A stretch of DNA of 64,000 nt from CBEULR01 sp965544035. Lineage in GTDB: Bacteria; Bacillota; Desulfotomaculia; Desulfotomaculales; Desulforudaceae. Under the pieces are notes generated by a model, which saw nothing but the letters and a program-made list of their open reading frames with translations, did no database searches and was not told the DNA's origin. Both the position numbers and the translations under genes were made by a program. Within the stretch, counting starts at the first letter, position 1. Every line of letters starts with the position of its first letter. The DNA lies in contig CBEULR010000007.1 in the NCBI GenBank assembly GCA_965544035.1, positions 62,001-126,000 on the forward strand. The letters run 5' to 3'. Positions 50,997 through 62,000 of the stretch are shown here, in pieces.

Positions 50997-51835
50997 TGTC
51001 CGTTTATCCTCTTTTGCAAGCTACTTAGAGATAATGCCAAAACATTAAAAAACAAGAGCAAGCCTACCAAAACCAGAGCGGTGGCATAGGCGTGGTGGAT
51101 GGATATATGCTCCCTGAACAGTATGTAGAGGTGATACGGCAGAGCCATGACCGGCTCGAATAAAGCCCCCGATGAGCTGGCCATAACGGCGGCCGCCGTA
51201 ACCATGATCGGGGCGGTGGCTCCCGCCGCATACCCTAATGCCAGCAACACCCCGGCAATAATGCCCGGCACCGCCCGGGGAAGTATGACCCGATACAATG
51301 TATAGGATTTGGAAACACCCAGAGAGTTTGCCACCAATCGATAATTCTGATCAACCGCCAGAAGAGCATCGCGGCTGGAGACCACAATGAAGGGGAAGAT
51401 CATTATGGCCAGGGCCAGCCCTCCGGCCAGGAGTGATATGCCCCAGCCCAGGCTGACGACCCCCAGGGCATAAACGAACAACCCGACAATAATTGAAGGC
51501 ACCCCGGCCATACTCTGCACCAGAAGGTTGATGAATTCAGCCAGGCGCCCGCTCCGCCCGTATTCGCTCAGGTATATGGCGGTCAGCAAGGCCGGAACAA
51601 TGGATATGCCCAAGGCCAGCAAAATGAGCCACAGGGTTCCTTTGATCGCCGGAAAGATCCCCCCTTCGCTGCCCAGGGGAGATCCGCGGGGGGTGTCCAG
51701 AAGAAATTCGCTATTGATGGACGGCCCGCCCCGCCAGATGAGATAGGCTATAATGGCCAGCAGTATCACCAGAATGAGCATCCCGGAGACCCAAAACCAG
51801 CACATTAGCAGCCGATCGGTGATTGCTTTTCTCAT
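50993..51835 (-). CDS. pstA: Phosphate ABC permease PstA
   Basis: 280 residues, six helices. GPSINSEFLLDTPRGSPLGSEGGIFPAIKGTL and SLGVSKSYTLYRVILPRAVPGIIAGVLLALGYAAGATAPIM are the typical PstA N-terminal loop and EAA loop. Pairs with PstC; overlaps pstC by 4 bp and pstB by 4 bp. Confidence 0.92.
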   Translation of the reverse strand: MRKAITDRLLMCWFWVSGMLILVILLAIIAYLIWRGGPSINSEFLLDTPRGSPLGSEGGIFPAIKGTLWLILLALGISIVPALLTAIYLSEYGRSGRLAEFINLLVQSMAGVPSIIVGLFVYALGVVSLGWGISLLAGGLALAIMIFPFIVVSSRDALLAVDQNYRLVANSLGVSKSYTLYRVILPRAVPGIIAGVLLALGYAAGATAPIMVTAAAVMASSSGALFEPVMALPYHLYILFREHISIHHAYATALVLVGLLLFFNVLALSLSSLQKRINGQ

Positions 51836-52725
51836 ACGGTATAAACCCCCTTCTGCAGCCGCCTCAAAAGAAGGTTTATGCCTATATTCACCGCTATAAC
51901 CATAACCAGCAGAACCAGTCCCGCGGCGAACAAAGCCTGGTAATGAGGGCTGCCGGGTGTGGCACTGCCCAGCTCCAGGGCAATCAGGGCCGTCAACGGC
52001 TCGCCCTTGTCAAACCAGGAACCCGGCATACGCAGCGTGTTTCCGGCCAGCATAAGCACGGCCATGGTCTCACCCATCGCCCTTCCAAAAGCCAGCACCA
52101 GCGCACCAAACATGCCCTTGCGGGCCAAGGGCACCAAAACGCGCAGCGTCAGATACTGTCTTGAAACCCCCAGGGCAATGCCCGCATAGCGGTATTCGGG
52201 CGGGACGGCACGCAGTGCATTCTCTGAGTTTCCCACTACAAAGGGAATGATCATTACGGCCAGTACCAGAGAAGCGGCGAAAAGGGACTCACCGCTGGCC
52301 AGATCGAACTTCACCTCAAAAAACTTGACCAGTACAGCCGCGCCCAGAAAACCATAAACAACCGAGGGTATGCCGGTGAGTATGTTGATCACCGGGCGCA
52401 AAACCGCGGCGAGCGGCCCGGGAGCAAACTCCGCCAGAAATATGGCGCAACCCAGACCAAGCGGAGCCGCAATGAGCAAGGCCCCCCCTGCCACCCACAC
52501 CGTGCTGACGATCATCGACAGGATACCGATTTCGGGCGGGCTGTTCAGGGGTCTCCAGGTTGATCCGCTCAAGAAACCGCCTGCTCCCATCTGTGACCAG
52601 ATCGGCCAGCTCTCCCGGAATATAAAAATGACCATTGCCAAGAGCAGCAGTGAGGAAACAAGCGCGACACTGATTATGATCGAGCTTATTATTCTCTCTT
52701 TGAACTCTGGTCCTGGATTAATCAA
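51832..52725 (-). CDS. pstC: Phosphate ABC permease PstC
   Basis: 297 residues, six helices. FLSGSTWRPLNSPPEIGILSMIVSTVWVAGGALLIAAPLGLGCAIFLAEFAP and ALGVSRQYLTLRVLVPLARKGMFGALVLAFGRAMGETMAVLMLAGN are PstC hallmarks. Separated from pstS by about 84 bp with a strong hairpin. Confidence 0.93.
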   Translation of the reverse strand: MINPGPEFKERIISSIIISVALVSSLLLLAMVIFIFRESWPIWSQMGAGGFLSGSTWRPLNSPPEIGILSMIVSTVWVAGGALLIAAPLGLGCAIFLAEFAPGPLAAVLRPVINILTGIPSVVYGFLGAAVLVKFFEVKFDLASGESLFAASLVLAVMIIPFVVGNSENALRAVPPEYRYAGIALGVSRQYLTLRVLVPLARKGMFGALVLAFGRAMGETMAVLMLAGNTLRMPGSWFDKGEPLTALIALELGSATPGSPHYQALFAAGLVLLVMVIAVNIGINLLLRRLQKGVYTV

Positions 52726-52757
52726 TTACCATTTCCTTCTTTGCTGATGGGAGAATA

Positions 52758-52793
52758 GACGGACGAGCAGGTATCGCTACCTGCTCGTCCGTC
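52758..52793 (-). terminator. Strong hairpin between pstS and pstC
   Basis: GACGGACGAGCAGGTA and its exact reverse complement form a 16-bp stem with a four-base loop. It lacks a T run. It probably attenuates read-through or protects the pstS message so that the binding protein is made in excess over the permease. Confidence 0.6.
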
Positions 52794-52809
52794 AATATGG
52801 CAGAGACTG

Positions 52810-53727
52810 CTAGCGGGCAACCGGGACATAACCCAGTTCCTCTACTACCTGCAACCCTTCCTCAGACAACAGATAATCCAAGAACTTCTGCTCCCGCTCG
52901 TCCGGTGTATCTTTGCTGACCAGCAGCAGCGGACGGCCTACCTTATATGCCCCTGAATTGATGTTTTCCAAGGTCGGAGCGATTCCATCGACGCTGATGG
53001 GTATGATCTTGTCCGGATTCTGATTAACCAAACCGCTGGAGACATAACCAATGGTGTCGGCATTATCCATTATCTTTGCCGCCAACGCCCCCATGGAGGG
53101 AATCTGTAAAGCCTCATCGGATATGGGGGTGCCCTTCATTATGGTGTTATCAAAAACTTCTGCGGCGCCGCCGCCAAGATCACGAACAGCCACTACGATC
53201 GGGCGATCGGGCAAGGCCGGATCAAGTTCGTTCCAGTTTTTGATCTCGCCCGAGAAAATGCTGACCAGCTCTTCAGTGGTCAGGTCGGGCTTTACCTCGG
53301 CAACCGGGTTTTCGGAATTAACCCCGATCACCAATACGTCGGAACCCAGCTGGGTGATACTGCCGTCGGCAAACTGCTCTTTTTCTTCATCCTTCAGGGT
53401 CTTGCTCACCATACCAAAGTCAAATGTCCCGTCAAGAGCTGATTTCAGGCCAAAGCCGGAACCACCGGTGGAAACGAAGATAACAATGGGTTCTTCCGGA
53501 AGACTGGGGTCAACCTTGTCCCAGGTCTTGAATTCTTCAGTGAAATTGTCGGCACATGTGGCGATGATGGGGGCCAGGGTGCTCGAACCACCGATTCTGA
53601 TAGAGTAGCTCTCGGTTGAAGCCGCATCATCCTCACCGGCCGAATCATTGCTTGTACAGCCGGCCAGCAGGGCAAAAGCAAGGACACAACACAGCAGTAC
53701 ACTTAACCACGCCTTCCTCTTCACCAA
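52810..53727 (-). CDS. pstS: Phosphate-binding lipoprotein PstS
   Basis: 305 residues. Signal sequence ending in lipobox LLAGC. Phosphate-site segments are RIGGSSTLAPI, VSTGGSGFGLKSALDGTFDFGMVSKTL and VRDLGGGAAEVFDNTI. GTG start with GGGAGG upstream. First gene of pstSCAB. High-affinity capture of phosphate outside the membrane; a related oxyanion such as tungstate is less likely. Confidence 0.92.
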   Translation of the reverse strand: MVKRKAWLSVLLCCVLAFALLAGCTSNDSAGEDDAASTESYSIRIGGSSTLAPIIATCADNFTEEFKTWDKVDPSLPEEPIVIFVSTGGSGFGLKSALDGTFDFGMVSKTLKDEEKEQFADGSITQLGSDVLVIGVNSENPVAEVKPDLTTEELVSIFSGEIKNWNELDPALPDRPIVVAVRDLGGGAAEVFDNTIMKGTPISDEALQIPSMGALAAKIMDNADTIGYVSSGLVNQNPDKIIPISVDGIAPTLENINSGAYKVGRPLLLVSKDTPDEREQKFLDYLLSEEGLQVVEELGYVPVAR

Positions 53728-53758
53728 TCACAACCTCCCAGCCATGTGTTTTATATAC

Positions 53759-53787
53759 TATATATATCGCTTATCGTTTTTTGTCTA
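53759..53787 (-). promoter_or_regulatory. Candidate pst promoter
   Basis: On the minus strand TAGACA and TATATA are 17 bp apart, about 30 bp upstream of pstS in an AT-rich stretch. No clear Pho box was recognised. Confidence 0.35.
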
Positions 53788-53900
53788 ATAACCTTCCGTT
53801 ATATCACAGACCGGCTCATCCCGCGATAGGGCTGGGAACCTTCCTTCGCAACGCGCATATGTTATATGGTATCAAATGGCAACCAGGGGGAGTGTTGATA

Positions 53901-54428
53901 ATGTCGCGGCAAAAGCCCCGGCAATGTGACGGCCGCCTGTACACCGTCGCCGCTTCAGATACGCTCTTTGGCATTGCCCGCCAGTTCGGAGTGACGGTCG
54001 CGCAGATCATGACCGCCAACCCGCAGATCCAAAACCCCGACGTCATTTTTGCGGGCCAGGTGATCTGCATTCCCCGTCCAGCACCCGAACCAGGTGACGG
54101 GCTGCGCGTCCTAACACTGCGGTTTCTGACGGAAGCGGGGCGCGAACTGCCCACGGTTAACGGGGCGGTGCAGCTTGAGGCCCGTGTCATTGTCCGGGCA
54201 ACGTTTACCCGCCCGGTGTCTCGGGCCTTCTTTTTCCTGGAACCAACCGGCACGGAAACCTGTGAACTGGCCCGGCTGATTGGTGTGGATTGCCCCGGTG
54301 CGGTGACCGGGGTGGCCGAGGTACTGTGGCAGGTGCCCGCGGGCACCTTGGGCCGCGTTTTTGTGGTAGCCTGCCTAAACAGCATCTGCGCTAAATCGGA
54401 AGAACTGCTTGTTGTACGCAATACCTGA
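53901..54428 (+). CDS. LysM-domain protein
   Basis: 175 residues from ATG at 53901, with GGGGGAG 8 bp upstream. One LysM domain at about 14-58 (YTVAASDTLFGIARQFGVTVAQIMTANPQIQNPDVIFAGQVICIP) binds peptidoglycan or chitin-like glycans. The remaining 110 residues are a beta-rich domain with four cysteines and no recognised family. No signal peptide, which is common for spore-coat or spore-envelope LysM proteins in Clostridia; that location is a guess. Confidence 0.82.
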   Translation: MSRQKPRQCDGRLYTVAASDTLFGIARQFGVTVAQIMTANPQIQNPDVIFAGQVICIPRPAPEPGDGLRVLTLRFLTEAGRELPTVNGAVQLEARVIVRATFTRPVSRAFFFLEPTGTETCELARLIGVDCPGAVTGVAEVLWQVPAGTLGRVFVVACLNSICAKSEELLVVRNT

Positions 54429-54600
54429 TGAGATTCATGCCAAACCACTCAGGCCCAAATTGTGTGGGACTGCTGCGGACAGTCTCCCTCGCAACTATGA
54501 ACTGCCGCCGTAGATAAGGATCCTTTTCGCACGCCTTCACCTCCGCTGGGGTGGCCAGGAGCAGCCTCCTCATTCTGCGATAGGGCTGGAACTCTCTCAT
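54391..54600 (-). CDS. Small hypothetical protein in the XRE/DUF2178 unit
   Basis: 69 residues. Its ATG overlaps the DUF2178 stop (ATGA), suggesting translational coupling. Composition is basic with MREFQPYRRMRRLLLATPAEVKACEKDPYLRRQF; no family known. It overlaps the convergent LysM gene by 38 bp, so it may be a chance ORF. Confidence 0.4.
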   Translation of the reverse strand: MREFQPYRRMRRLLLATPAEVKACEKDPYLRRQFIVARETVRSSPTQFGPEWFGMNLIRYCVQQAVLPI

Positions 54601-54995
54601 TCTTTTCGGTCGTAATAGTGGTAGAAGCCGATATGCAGGACCACCAGCAGGAAGATCACTACCCCCAGCATGTCGTAGGGATTAACCGTGATTTGCGGTC
54701 CGAAAACAGATCCCGCCAAGACAACAAGTGCACCAATAATTACGAAGACGCTGACCGCCGCATAGGCCGCCTTGCCCGTTAAATAATGGACCCGTTCATC
54801 ATATGGGTTCATTCCCCGTTTCTGAAGCTCTTTGACCCTTTTCGTTTTGATACTGCGAATTACAAACACCGCCAGAGTCGCGGCAATCAGGCCTGTGCCC
54901 AAACCGACCTTCCCGATGTAAACCGCCCAAACACCCAACGCCAGGAGCAACGCCTGAAAACCAGTGCCGATCCAGTAACGGACTTGGATTGTCAT
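54597..54995 (-). CDS. DUF2178-like membrane protein
   Basis: 132 residues with four predicted helices (two N-terminal, two C-terminal) and a central KTKRVKELQKRGMNPYDERVHYLTGKAA segment typical of DUF2178-like proteins that accompany small XRE regulators. Function unknown. Directly follows the regulator gene with no gap. Confidence 0.78.
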   Translation of the reverse strand: MTIQVRYWIGTGFQALLLALGVWAVYIGKVGLGTGLIAATLAVFVIRSIKTKRVKELQKRGMNPYDERVHYLTGKAAYAAVSVFVIIGALVVLAGSVFGPQITVNPYDMLGVVIFLLVVLHIGFYHYYDRKE

Positions 54996-55205
54996 CTAGT
55001 CATCCCCCTCTCCATTTTCCAGCAGAAACACGTCTTCGATCCGCAACCCGAACACCAGGGCGAGCTTATGGGCCAGTATCAACGAGGGATTGTACTTGCC
55101 CTTTTCCAAGGCAATGATAGTCTGACGCGACACGCCCACCCGGGCCGCCAGATCTTCCTGGGTCAAAGACTCCCTTTCACGTAGTTCTCGCAGCCGATTA
55201 CGCAT
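54996..55205 (-). CDS. Small XRE-family helix-turn-helix regulator
   Basis: 69 residues, essentially one HTH domain: LRELRERESLTQEDLAARVGVSRQTIIALEKGKYNPSLILAHKLALVFGLRIEDVF. ATG at 55205 with GGTGGTG upstream; the preceding TTG is an alternative. It probably represses its own operon through two palindromes in the promoter. Confidence 0.9.
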   Translation of the reverse strand: MRNRLRELRERESLTQEDLAARVGVSRQTIIALEKGKYNPSLILAHKLALVFGLRIEDVFLLENGEGDD

Positions 55206-55225
55206 CAAAACACCACCGGTTATAT

Positions 55226-55286
55226 TGTAAAGCTAGCTTTACACCAGTATACTCTCCAGCATCCTCGATGTCAAGTACGCTTTACA
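55226..55286 (-). promoter_or_regulatory. Promoter with two operators for the XRE/DUF2178 unit
   Basis: On the minus strand TTGACA (55269-55274) and TATACT (55246-55251) are 17 bp apart, close to consensus. TGTAAAGCTAGCTTTACA (55226-55243) is a perfect 18-bp palindrome just after the -10 element, and a similar TGTCAAGTACGCTTTACA (55269-55286) covers the -35 element. Centres are 43 bp apart (about four turns), so both could be bound on one face. Confidence 0.75.
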
Positions 55287-55325
55287 ACAAAAACCGAGGA
55301 AACCACTCCCACTCCCGATACCGGT

Positions 55326-55883
55326 GTGTGGACCAATCCCTTCGCCGATGTATCGGAGGATGCCTGGTACTGCAATGACGTCCGCTATGCCTGTGAGCAC
55401 GGGCTGATCCGGGGAACGGCAGCGGACCGGTTCGGGCCACAGATCCCGACCAATCGCGGGATGATGGTCACCATCCTCTGGCGGCTGGAGGGTGCGCCGG
55501 AGGCCTCAGGGTCCATGCCCTTTACCGATGTGGCCGCAGGCAAATATTATGAGGCCGCTGTTAAGTGGGCCACCGAAAACGGCATTGTAAGCGGCTACTC
55601 GGCCACCGGTTTCGGCCCGGAGGACGGGATCACCCGCGAGCAGCTGGCCGCCATCTTATGCGGTTACGCGGCATACAAGGGCCGCGATGTCAGCGCCCGC
55701 GACGATCTGTCCGCGTTTGAGGATCGGACTTCGGATTGGGCTTTGGAAAGCGTGCAGTGGGCGGTGGCCGAGGGTCTGCTGGGCGGCAAGGGCAATGGCA
55801 TGCTCGACCTGCGGGCGGGTGCCGGGCGTGCCGAGTGCGCGGCGATTCTGAAAAGGTTTATTGAGAAATATGAACTGATGTAG
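55326..55883 (+). pseudogene. Orphan SLH triplet, probably the 3' remnant of an S-layer gene
   Basis: 185 codons encode three SLH repeats (NPFADVSEDAWYCNDVRYACEHGLIRG; MPFTDVAAGKYYEAAVKWATENGIVSGY; SAFEDRTSDWALESVQWAVAEGLLGG). The first codon is GTG, but no ribosome site precedes it. The frame remains open upstream and reads FTTKTEETTPTPDTGVW, a Thr/Pro linker typical of the region before C-terminal SLH domains, with no start or signal peptide. So the front of the gene is missing. Its lost 5' part would overlap the XRE operators. If expressed at all it would stay in the cytoplasm. Confidence 0.7.
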
Positions 55884-55935
55884 AACACCGCGCCGGGACG
55901 ACACGAACGCAACTGAAGCAACCCCGAAGACAAAG

Positions 55936-55978
55936 CAGCATTTAAAGAGGCTACTGACAGTAGCCTCTTTAAATGCTG
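55936..55978. terminator. Perfect 20-bp-arm hairpin between the SLH genes
   Basis: CAGCATTTAAAGAGGCTACT and its exact reverse complement are separated by three bases. On the minus strand CTTTGTCTT follows, about 85 bp past the giant SLH gene, so it probably ends that transcript; it may also serve the plus strand. Confidence 0.7.
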
Positions 55979-56062
55979 GTACGTTCGTTATGGTCCGCGC
56001 TTATTTGGATAGCAGCGGGTTTATCTTTCCGTTATCGCCACAGCCGTCCCGCCATCTTTCAC

Positions 56063-59000
56063 TTAAACGCCATATGACACAAGGGGACCGCCGCATTGTG
56101 TCCGTGTCCCCACTGGATCTTCTGCACCGGAATCAAACCCCATATCCTCTTCGCCGGCCTCTTCCTCCCTGGGCAAAACGTCCTCCCTTTGTCCTGCATC
56201 CGGATCAGGCACCGGCTCCTCCCGGGCGGGCGCATCGTTCTCATCCCGGGCGTCTCCCTCTTCAGTCCCGGACTCAGGTTCTAATTCTTCTGCACCGCTA
56301 TCTTCATCCTTGGGAAGAACATCGTCCCTTTGATCCGGCACCAAATCAGGTTCACTGTCTGCGCCAGTTTCGTCCTCAAAAGAGGAGGTAGTCCCTTTTT
56401 CCTCTACGGAGACTTCTTCCCCAAGCTGGAAGGAAAAGGTTAGCTCTCCGGCTCGGGAGTAAAACCGATGGCTTTTCGAAAGATCCGGATTTAAAACCAC
56501 ACCTTTATCGCCAAAGATCCAGACTGCTCCGTCAAGAGTGGCTCGCCATACATCGCTGAGGCAGCCTTCCAGTTCGGCTTTCTCAACAGAACCGGCAGGA
56601 TAGGGCACCCCGTCACCGGCCTTTGCCCAAGCCAGACCGTCGGCTGAAGTGTAAACGATATCTTTTTTCCCGTCGTGACCTTTGACGAACCAGGTACCAT
56701 CACTAAATACCACATCCAAAAGCTTTATGGACGCAAATTCCTGCTCCACCACTTTCCATTCCCCGGCATCGGTTGAGGTGAAAATGTAGCCGTAAGAAGC
56801 CGGGGCATCTTCATTACCGTATCCGCCCAAATACTGTTCACCTACGGCAACGTACCTGCCGTTACCATACGCTATCCCGTGCACCGCGCCAAAGTACTGA
56901 CCTTGCTCGTTCCATATCTCCGGTATCAGGGTAAATGCTTTCCAGCTATCACCATTATCACCCGAAGTCAACACAACGCCTTCCGTAAACTCACCGTGGT
57001 CTGATGAATTATCGTTCTTTACCCCGGCCAGGAGAAGAACGCCCTCACCATAGGCCATGTTTTCAAAATCAAAGGGGTTCGCCCCAATAGCCTCTGTCCA
57101 GGTGTCCTTATCTGCAGAAACATGTAGACTGCCAAAATCCCCCCTGCTAAACTCTAAATGCCCGGCTGCGGCATCTCCGTATTGGTTTTTACCCTGAATA
57201 CTAAAACTTTCAAGGACTCCCTCCGCATTTTGCTCCAGTTTAAGGGTGCGGGTCCCGGCTACATTAGAGAAAAGCCCCTTATATCTTATCTTGAAGTCTT
57301 CCTCGTTAAAGTACAGGTCCCGGTATCCATAATAATCACCCTCAACAACAAGTACCTGCCAAGTAGCGGCCCCGGCCTTAAGGACCGCTATCGCGCCCTT
57401 TTTTAACGAACCGAACCAGGCCACAAATTTGCCGTCCCCGTAAGCCAGATAGTCCCAACTCGCACTGCTTTCCCCGGGTACTGCGACATCATAAGCATTC
57501 CACGCCAAGCCATCGGACACGAGTATGGTTGTATCATTTGTAATTATGACAAAACGGGATCCATCAGAAACTATGGCCCGGCACTGAATACCAGCGGGTA
57601 CTCCGTTTGCCTCCCAGCTCAGGCCATCCGTTGAGGAAAAAATATGATGCTCTCCGTCTTGGTAGCCCAGGGCCACAAATCCGTTTGCTCCATAGGCCAC
57701 ATCAGAATACCGCCTTGAAGCATCTTTCGCGGCAGACCAACTCTTACCGTCCGCCGACACGGCAATTCCATCCCCTACGGCTACAAAGCTACCGTTGCCG
57801 TAGGCCACGGCCTCTGCGGATACCCCTGACCAGTGCTGCGTCCAGGTCTGACCATTATCTTCTGAACGAATGACCGCCCCGTTTTCTCCAACCCCCACGT
57901 ACACTCCGTTCCCATCCCAGGCAAAATCAGAAATGCTATGGCCCGAGATATTTACGGAAGCAGCCTCCCCTTCAGTTATGGGCACCGCTTCAAAGTTGGC
58001 CACAATATTTAACCCTCCAGGAGGCATGGCAAATATAAATTCAAACTCTTCCCAAACAACCTCACCATCTATGGTCCAGTTCTTGAACGCATAGGCAAAG
58101 TTCTCTTCCGCTTTCACGTAAACCTCAGTCCCCGTGGGAAAGCTCCCTTCCGTTCCGATAACGTCATTAATATAAATCCTGCCCCCTGTTGGCACATTGG
58201 GTTCAACCTGCAAGGCACGCATTTCCCCATCAGCGGGAACAAAATTACCCACAACGGCAATGTCTTGGGCGGGCATTGGATACATTAGCCTGGGCAACCA
58301 GCCTACCGGCCTGCCGTCCACCGTCCAATTAATGAACACATAGCCCTCATTTGGCACCCCTTGCAATTCAAAATAGTCGCCATCACGATAAGCTTCTGTC
58401 TCCTTGTTTTCACCGTCAATTAGTATGCTTCCCGCTGCTTCATCATTGCTGCTGGCCGCAACCATATATGAACCACCGGACTTGAAATTTGCAGTAATAG
58501 TCGTATCCTTCTTGGGCATGTAATAGGTAAAATCGGCTTCGGTGCCCACCACCCTGCCGTTGATGGTCCAGTAGACAAAGGTATGATCTCCCGAAGGCAC
58601 CGCGGTTAAAGAAACCGGCGTACCTGCCTGATAGGTCCCCTGGTTTACACCGCCTTCCATAAAGGCCGTGCCTCGAGAGCTGTCGTTGGTTCTCACAACG
58701 AGTTTATAGGCCTCCCCGTCACCCTCGGAAGGCTGAAAATTGGCTTTAATGGTGAGAGCCCCATCCGGCATAATTACGGTGAGCTCCGGGTCCGTCCCCT
58801 TTATTTCCCCGTTTATGATCCAGTTTACAAATTCGTACCCTGCAAGCGGTACGGCGATCATGCGGAGGGTGGCCCCGGCCGGATACCTGTCGTATATATG
58901 CGGGTTTTGCATTATAATCCGCCCGGACTCCTGGGGAGAAGGAAGAAGAGTAAGCTGATGCTCAGGAATGTTCGCATTCCTGAAAACAGCGGTCAGTGCC

Positions 59001-62000
59001 ACATCCTCAGCCGGCATGGAATAAGTCAGCGCAGGGTCTTCACCAATGACCTCCGGCCCCTCCTCTGTCATTACCGCCCAGCCCACAAAAGTATAATCTT
59101 TGTCGGGAGTTGCCTTGAGCACAACCTTTTCGCCGGCAAAATAACCTCCCGCGCCGGTGACCGTCCCGCCGTTTCCGGGACTTGCACTTACGCTTAACAT
59201 ATACACTTCCGGGTCATCGGCCACAAAGTTGGCGGTAATTGTAACTTTGGCGTCGGGCACTTTGTAATTAAAGGCGGCCTCTTCACTAATCGCCATGCCG
59301 TTAATGGTCCAGTTTACAAAGCTGTAGCCCGGCTTTGGTGTCGCCAGCAGGGGAACAATGGCGCCCGGCTTGAATTTGTTGCCGGCCTCCTTGTCTACCT
59401 TTGCTGTGCCCCCCTCCGCAGGCAAAGCTTTTACGGTCAGGGTAACCGTGCTGGAAAAGGACTGCAGATGCGGATAGGGGTATTCCCCCGGAGGCTGTAA
59501 ATACCATGTCTTGGCAAAGTCAAAGCCCGCGAAGGAGCTCTGATTTCGCATCTGAGTATCACTAAGAACCTTTACGCCGCCGGTCCCGGCCGGATTGCCA
59601 ACCCCCTGGTTGGCCGAAGAGGACATGAAGTAGCAGTTTTTAATATTTGCCGAGGCCGCCGTCAGGCCGCCGATGATGCCGCCTGCGGCATTGATTTTCT
59701 TGGGGTGGCCTTCATTGGCTATTGAAGATTTAATTTGTCCGGTATTATAGGAGGTCTCCACTTTGCTGGCCGGATCACAATTCCCAACTATCCCGCCTGC
59801 GGTGGCCACATAGTCACCGCTGGCCGTAACCGAGCCGGTGTTAAAACAATTAACCGTGGAACTGTTCCGGGCATAGCCCACAATACCCCCCGCAAAACTA
59901 TGCTCATTACCCTGGGTCAAGATCACACCTTCATTGAAGGAAGTCTCGACTTTCCCAAAATTCTCCCCGGCTATCCCCCCTGCCGCGCCGGTCGTGTTTA
60001 ACACGCTAACCCGGGCCAGGTTAAAGCAATTCTTTATGGTGCCGGCATCATTCCAGCCGGCAATGCCCCCGGCATAATTGGTAAAGCCGTTCCGGGCGGT
60101 GACCTGCCCCGTTACCGAGCAGTTTTTTATCTCACCGTCATTTTTGGCCACCAAACCCCCGGCGTAATTGTAGCTGGCCTCTTTGTCCTTGATACCCATC
60201 TCCGCGGTAATATTTACGTTTTCCAGCTTCAGCTTTTGAATCTTGGCATCCTTGTCTATTGCCCCGAACAGACCGGCCAAAACAGTGTTGGCCCCACCTG
60301 TACCAAGGTTAACCTTAAGATTGGATATGGTTTTTCCCTTGGCATCAAAAGTGCCTTTAAAGGGACGATTCGGATCATTGCCAATGGGGGTCCAGGGAAG
60401 ATTGTTCAAATCAATGTCTGTGCCAAGCACAATCTTTTCCTTGGCAAAGCTGTTTTTCCCGCTGTTCACCTGCTCCGCAATCCAGGCCAACTGTTTCCCG
60501 CTGGTAACCAGATAACTACCGTCTTTCAGCTTATAGATCACATTGGCGGTTTGCCCATTCCAGGTGTCCTTCGTATTTTCGGGCAAAAACTTTGCTGTAA
60601 AGACCGTGTCTTTATAAGGCATCACCGATGTAAAGCTTTCATCCACACTTTGGATCTCACCGTCCACCTCCCAGTGATCAAAAACATAACCCGCACTGGC
60701 TGTGGCCGTGACTGTGAACACTGCGCCAGCCGCAAGTTCGCCCGATTTTGTTACTTCCCCTCCCTTGGCAGGGTCGGCCATTACCGTGAGTTTATAATTT
60801 TTGGTCATGTTGGCCGTAACCGTCACGTCAGCCTTGGGCATAACGTAAACAAACTTGTCTTTGGTACTGACAATTTTCCCGTTCACGGTCCAGTTGTCAA
60901 ATGACCATCCAGGCACAGGCTTTACGCTCAAGGTCACACTTGTACCCGCCCTGTACACACCTCCCCCTTGCAGGGTGGCGGCACCCTTGGGGTTGGACTC
61001 CAGGGTCAAGCGATGGGAAGAAGTGCTCCCGCCTCCCCCCGAACCGCCGCTGCCTCCACCGGTGCTGGTGCCGCCGGTACTGCCGCCGGTGACGGTCTTT
61101 CCGTTGACCGTGGCCTCGACTCCTTTGGGCACCGTGACACTGCCGGGCCTTTGCTGGATATTCACCTTATTGGCATTAATGGTGGCGGACTGGATTCTCC
61201 CGCCGCCCTCAATATTGCAGTTCACATCACACACCAGTGAATTTACAGCAGCCGTGTTTTCAAGGGTCACACTGGCATCCGCGGCTGAATTACTGATAAT
61301 CAATTCGGCTATCGTTCCGTCTTTTGCTTTTACTGCACAGCCCGGGGTCTGTACCTCCACCCGGCCAAAGCTGCCTTTTAGCTCTACAGTGGCCCCTTCC
61401 GGAATGGCGATAATGGTGGTTTCAATACTGTTGCCGCCTTCAAGAATGACCTGGTTGGATCCAACCAGAACCGAATCCACAGAGGAATTACCCTGCGCCG
61501 CAAACCGGACGGGTGCCCCATCGGGGACATTTAAGGTCACCGCTCCCAACCGGGTATTGATAATAATGACGCTGTTAATACCCCCGCCGCAAATCAGGGT
61601 CTCGCCCTTGACAGTGACCCCATCCAGGGTCACATCGCCGTCTCCGACACCTTCGGTTATATACAGGTTGCCGTTGATGGTCATGTTTTTGAGCACTACA
61701 CCGGAAACCGCAACGGTCACATTGCTGTTCACGACTCGTCCGGCACCGTCATGCTCGCCGGCCTGATTAAAAATCTCCCCGGCCACATTGACAATAATAG
61801 CCGCCACTTCAGCCCGGGTCGTATTTTTCTTGGGGAAAAAGCGGCCCCCTGAACCTTTCATATAGCCTTTCTGGACTATGGCCGAGACCATTTCCCTGGC
61901 CCAGGGAGAAATATCACTATCATCCGTAAAATCGGTTTCTCCCGAACCCGGCGCCAGTTGCATTATCCTGGCGATGATGACCGCGGCCTGTTCACGCGTA

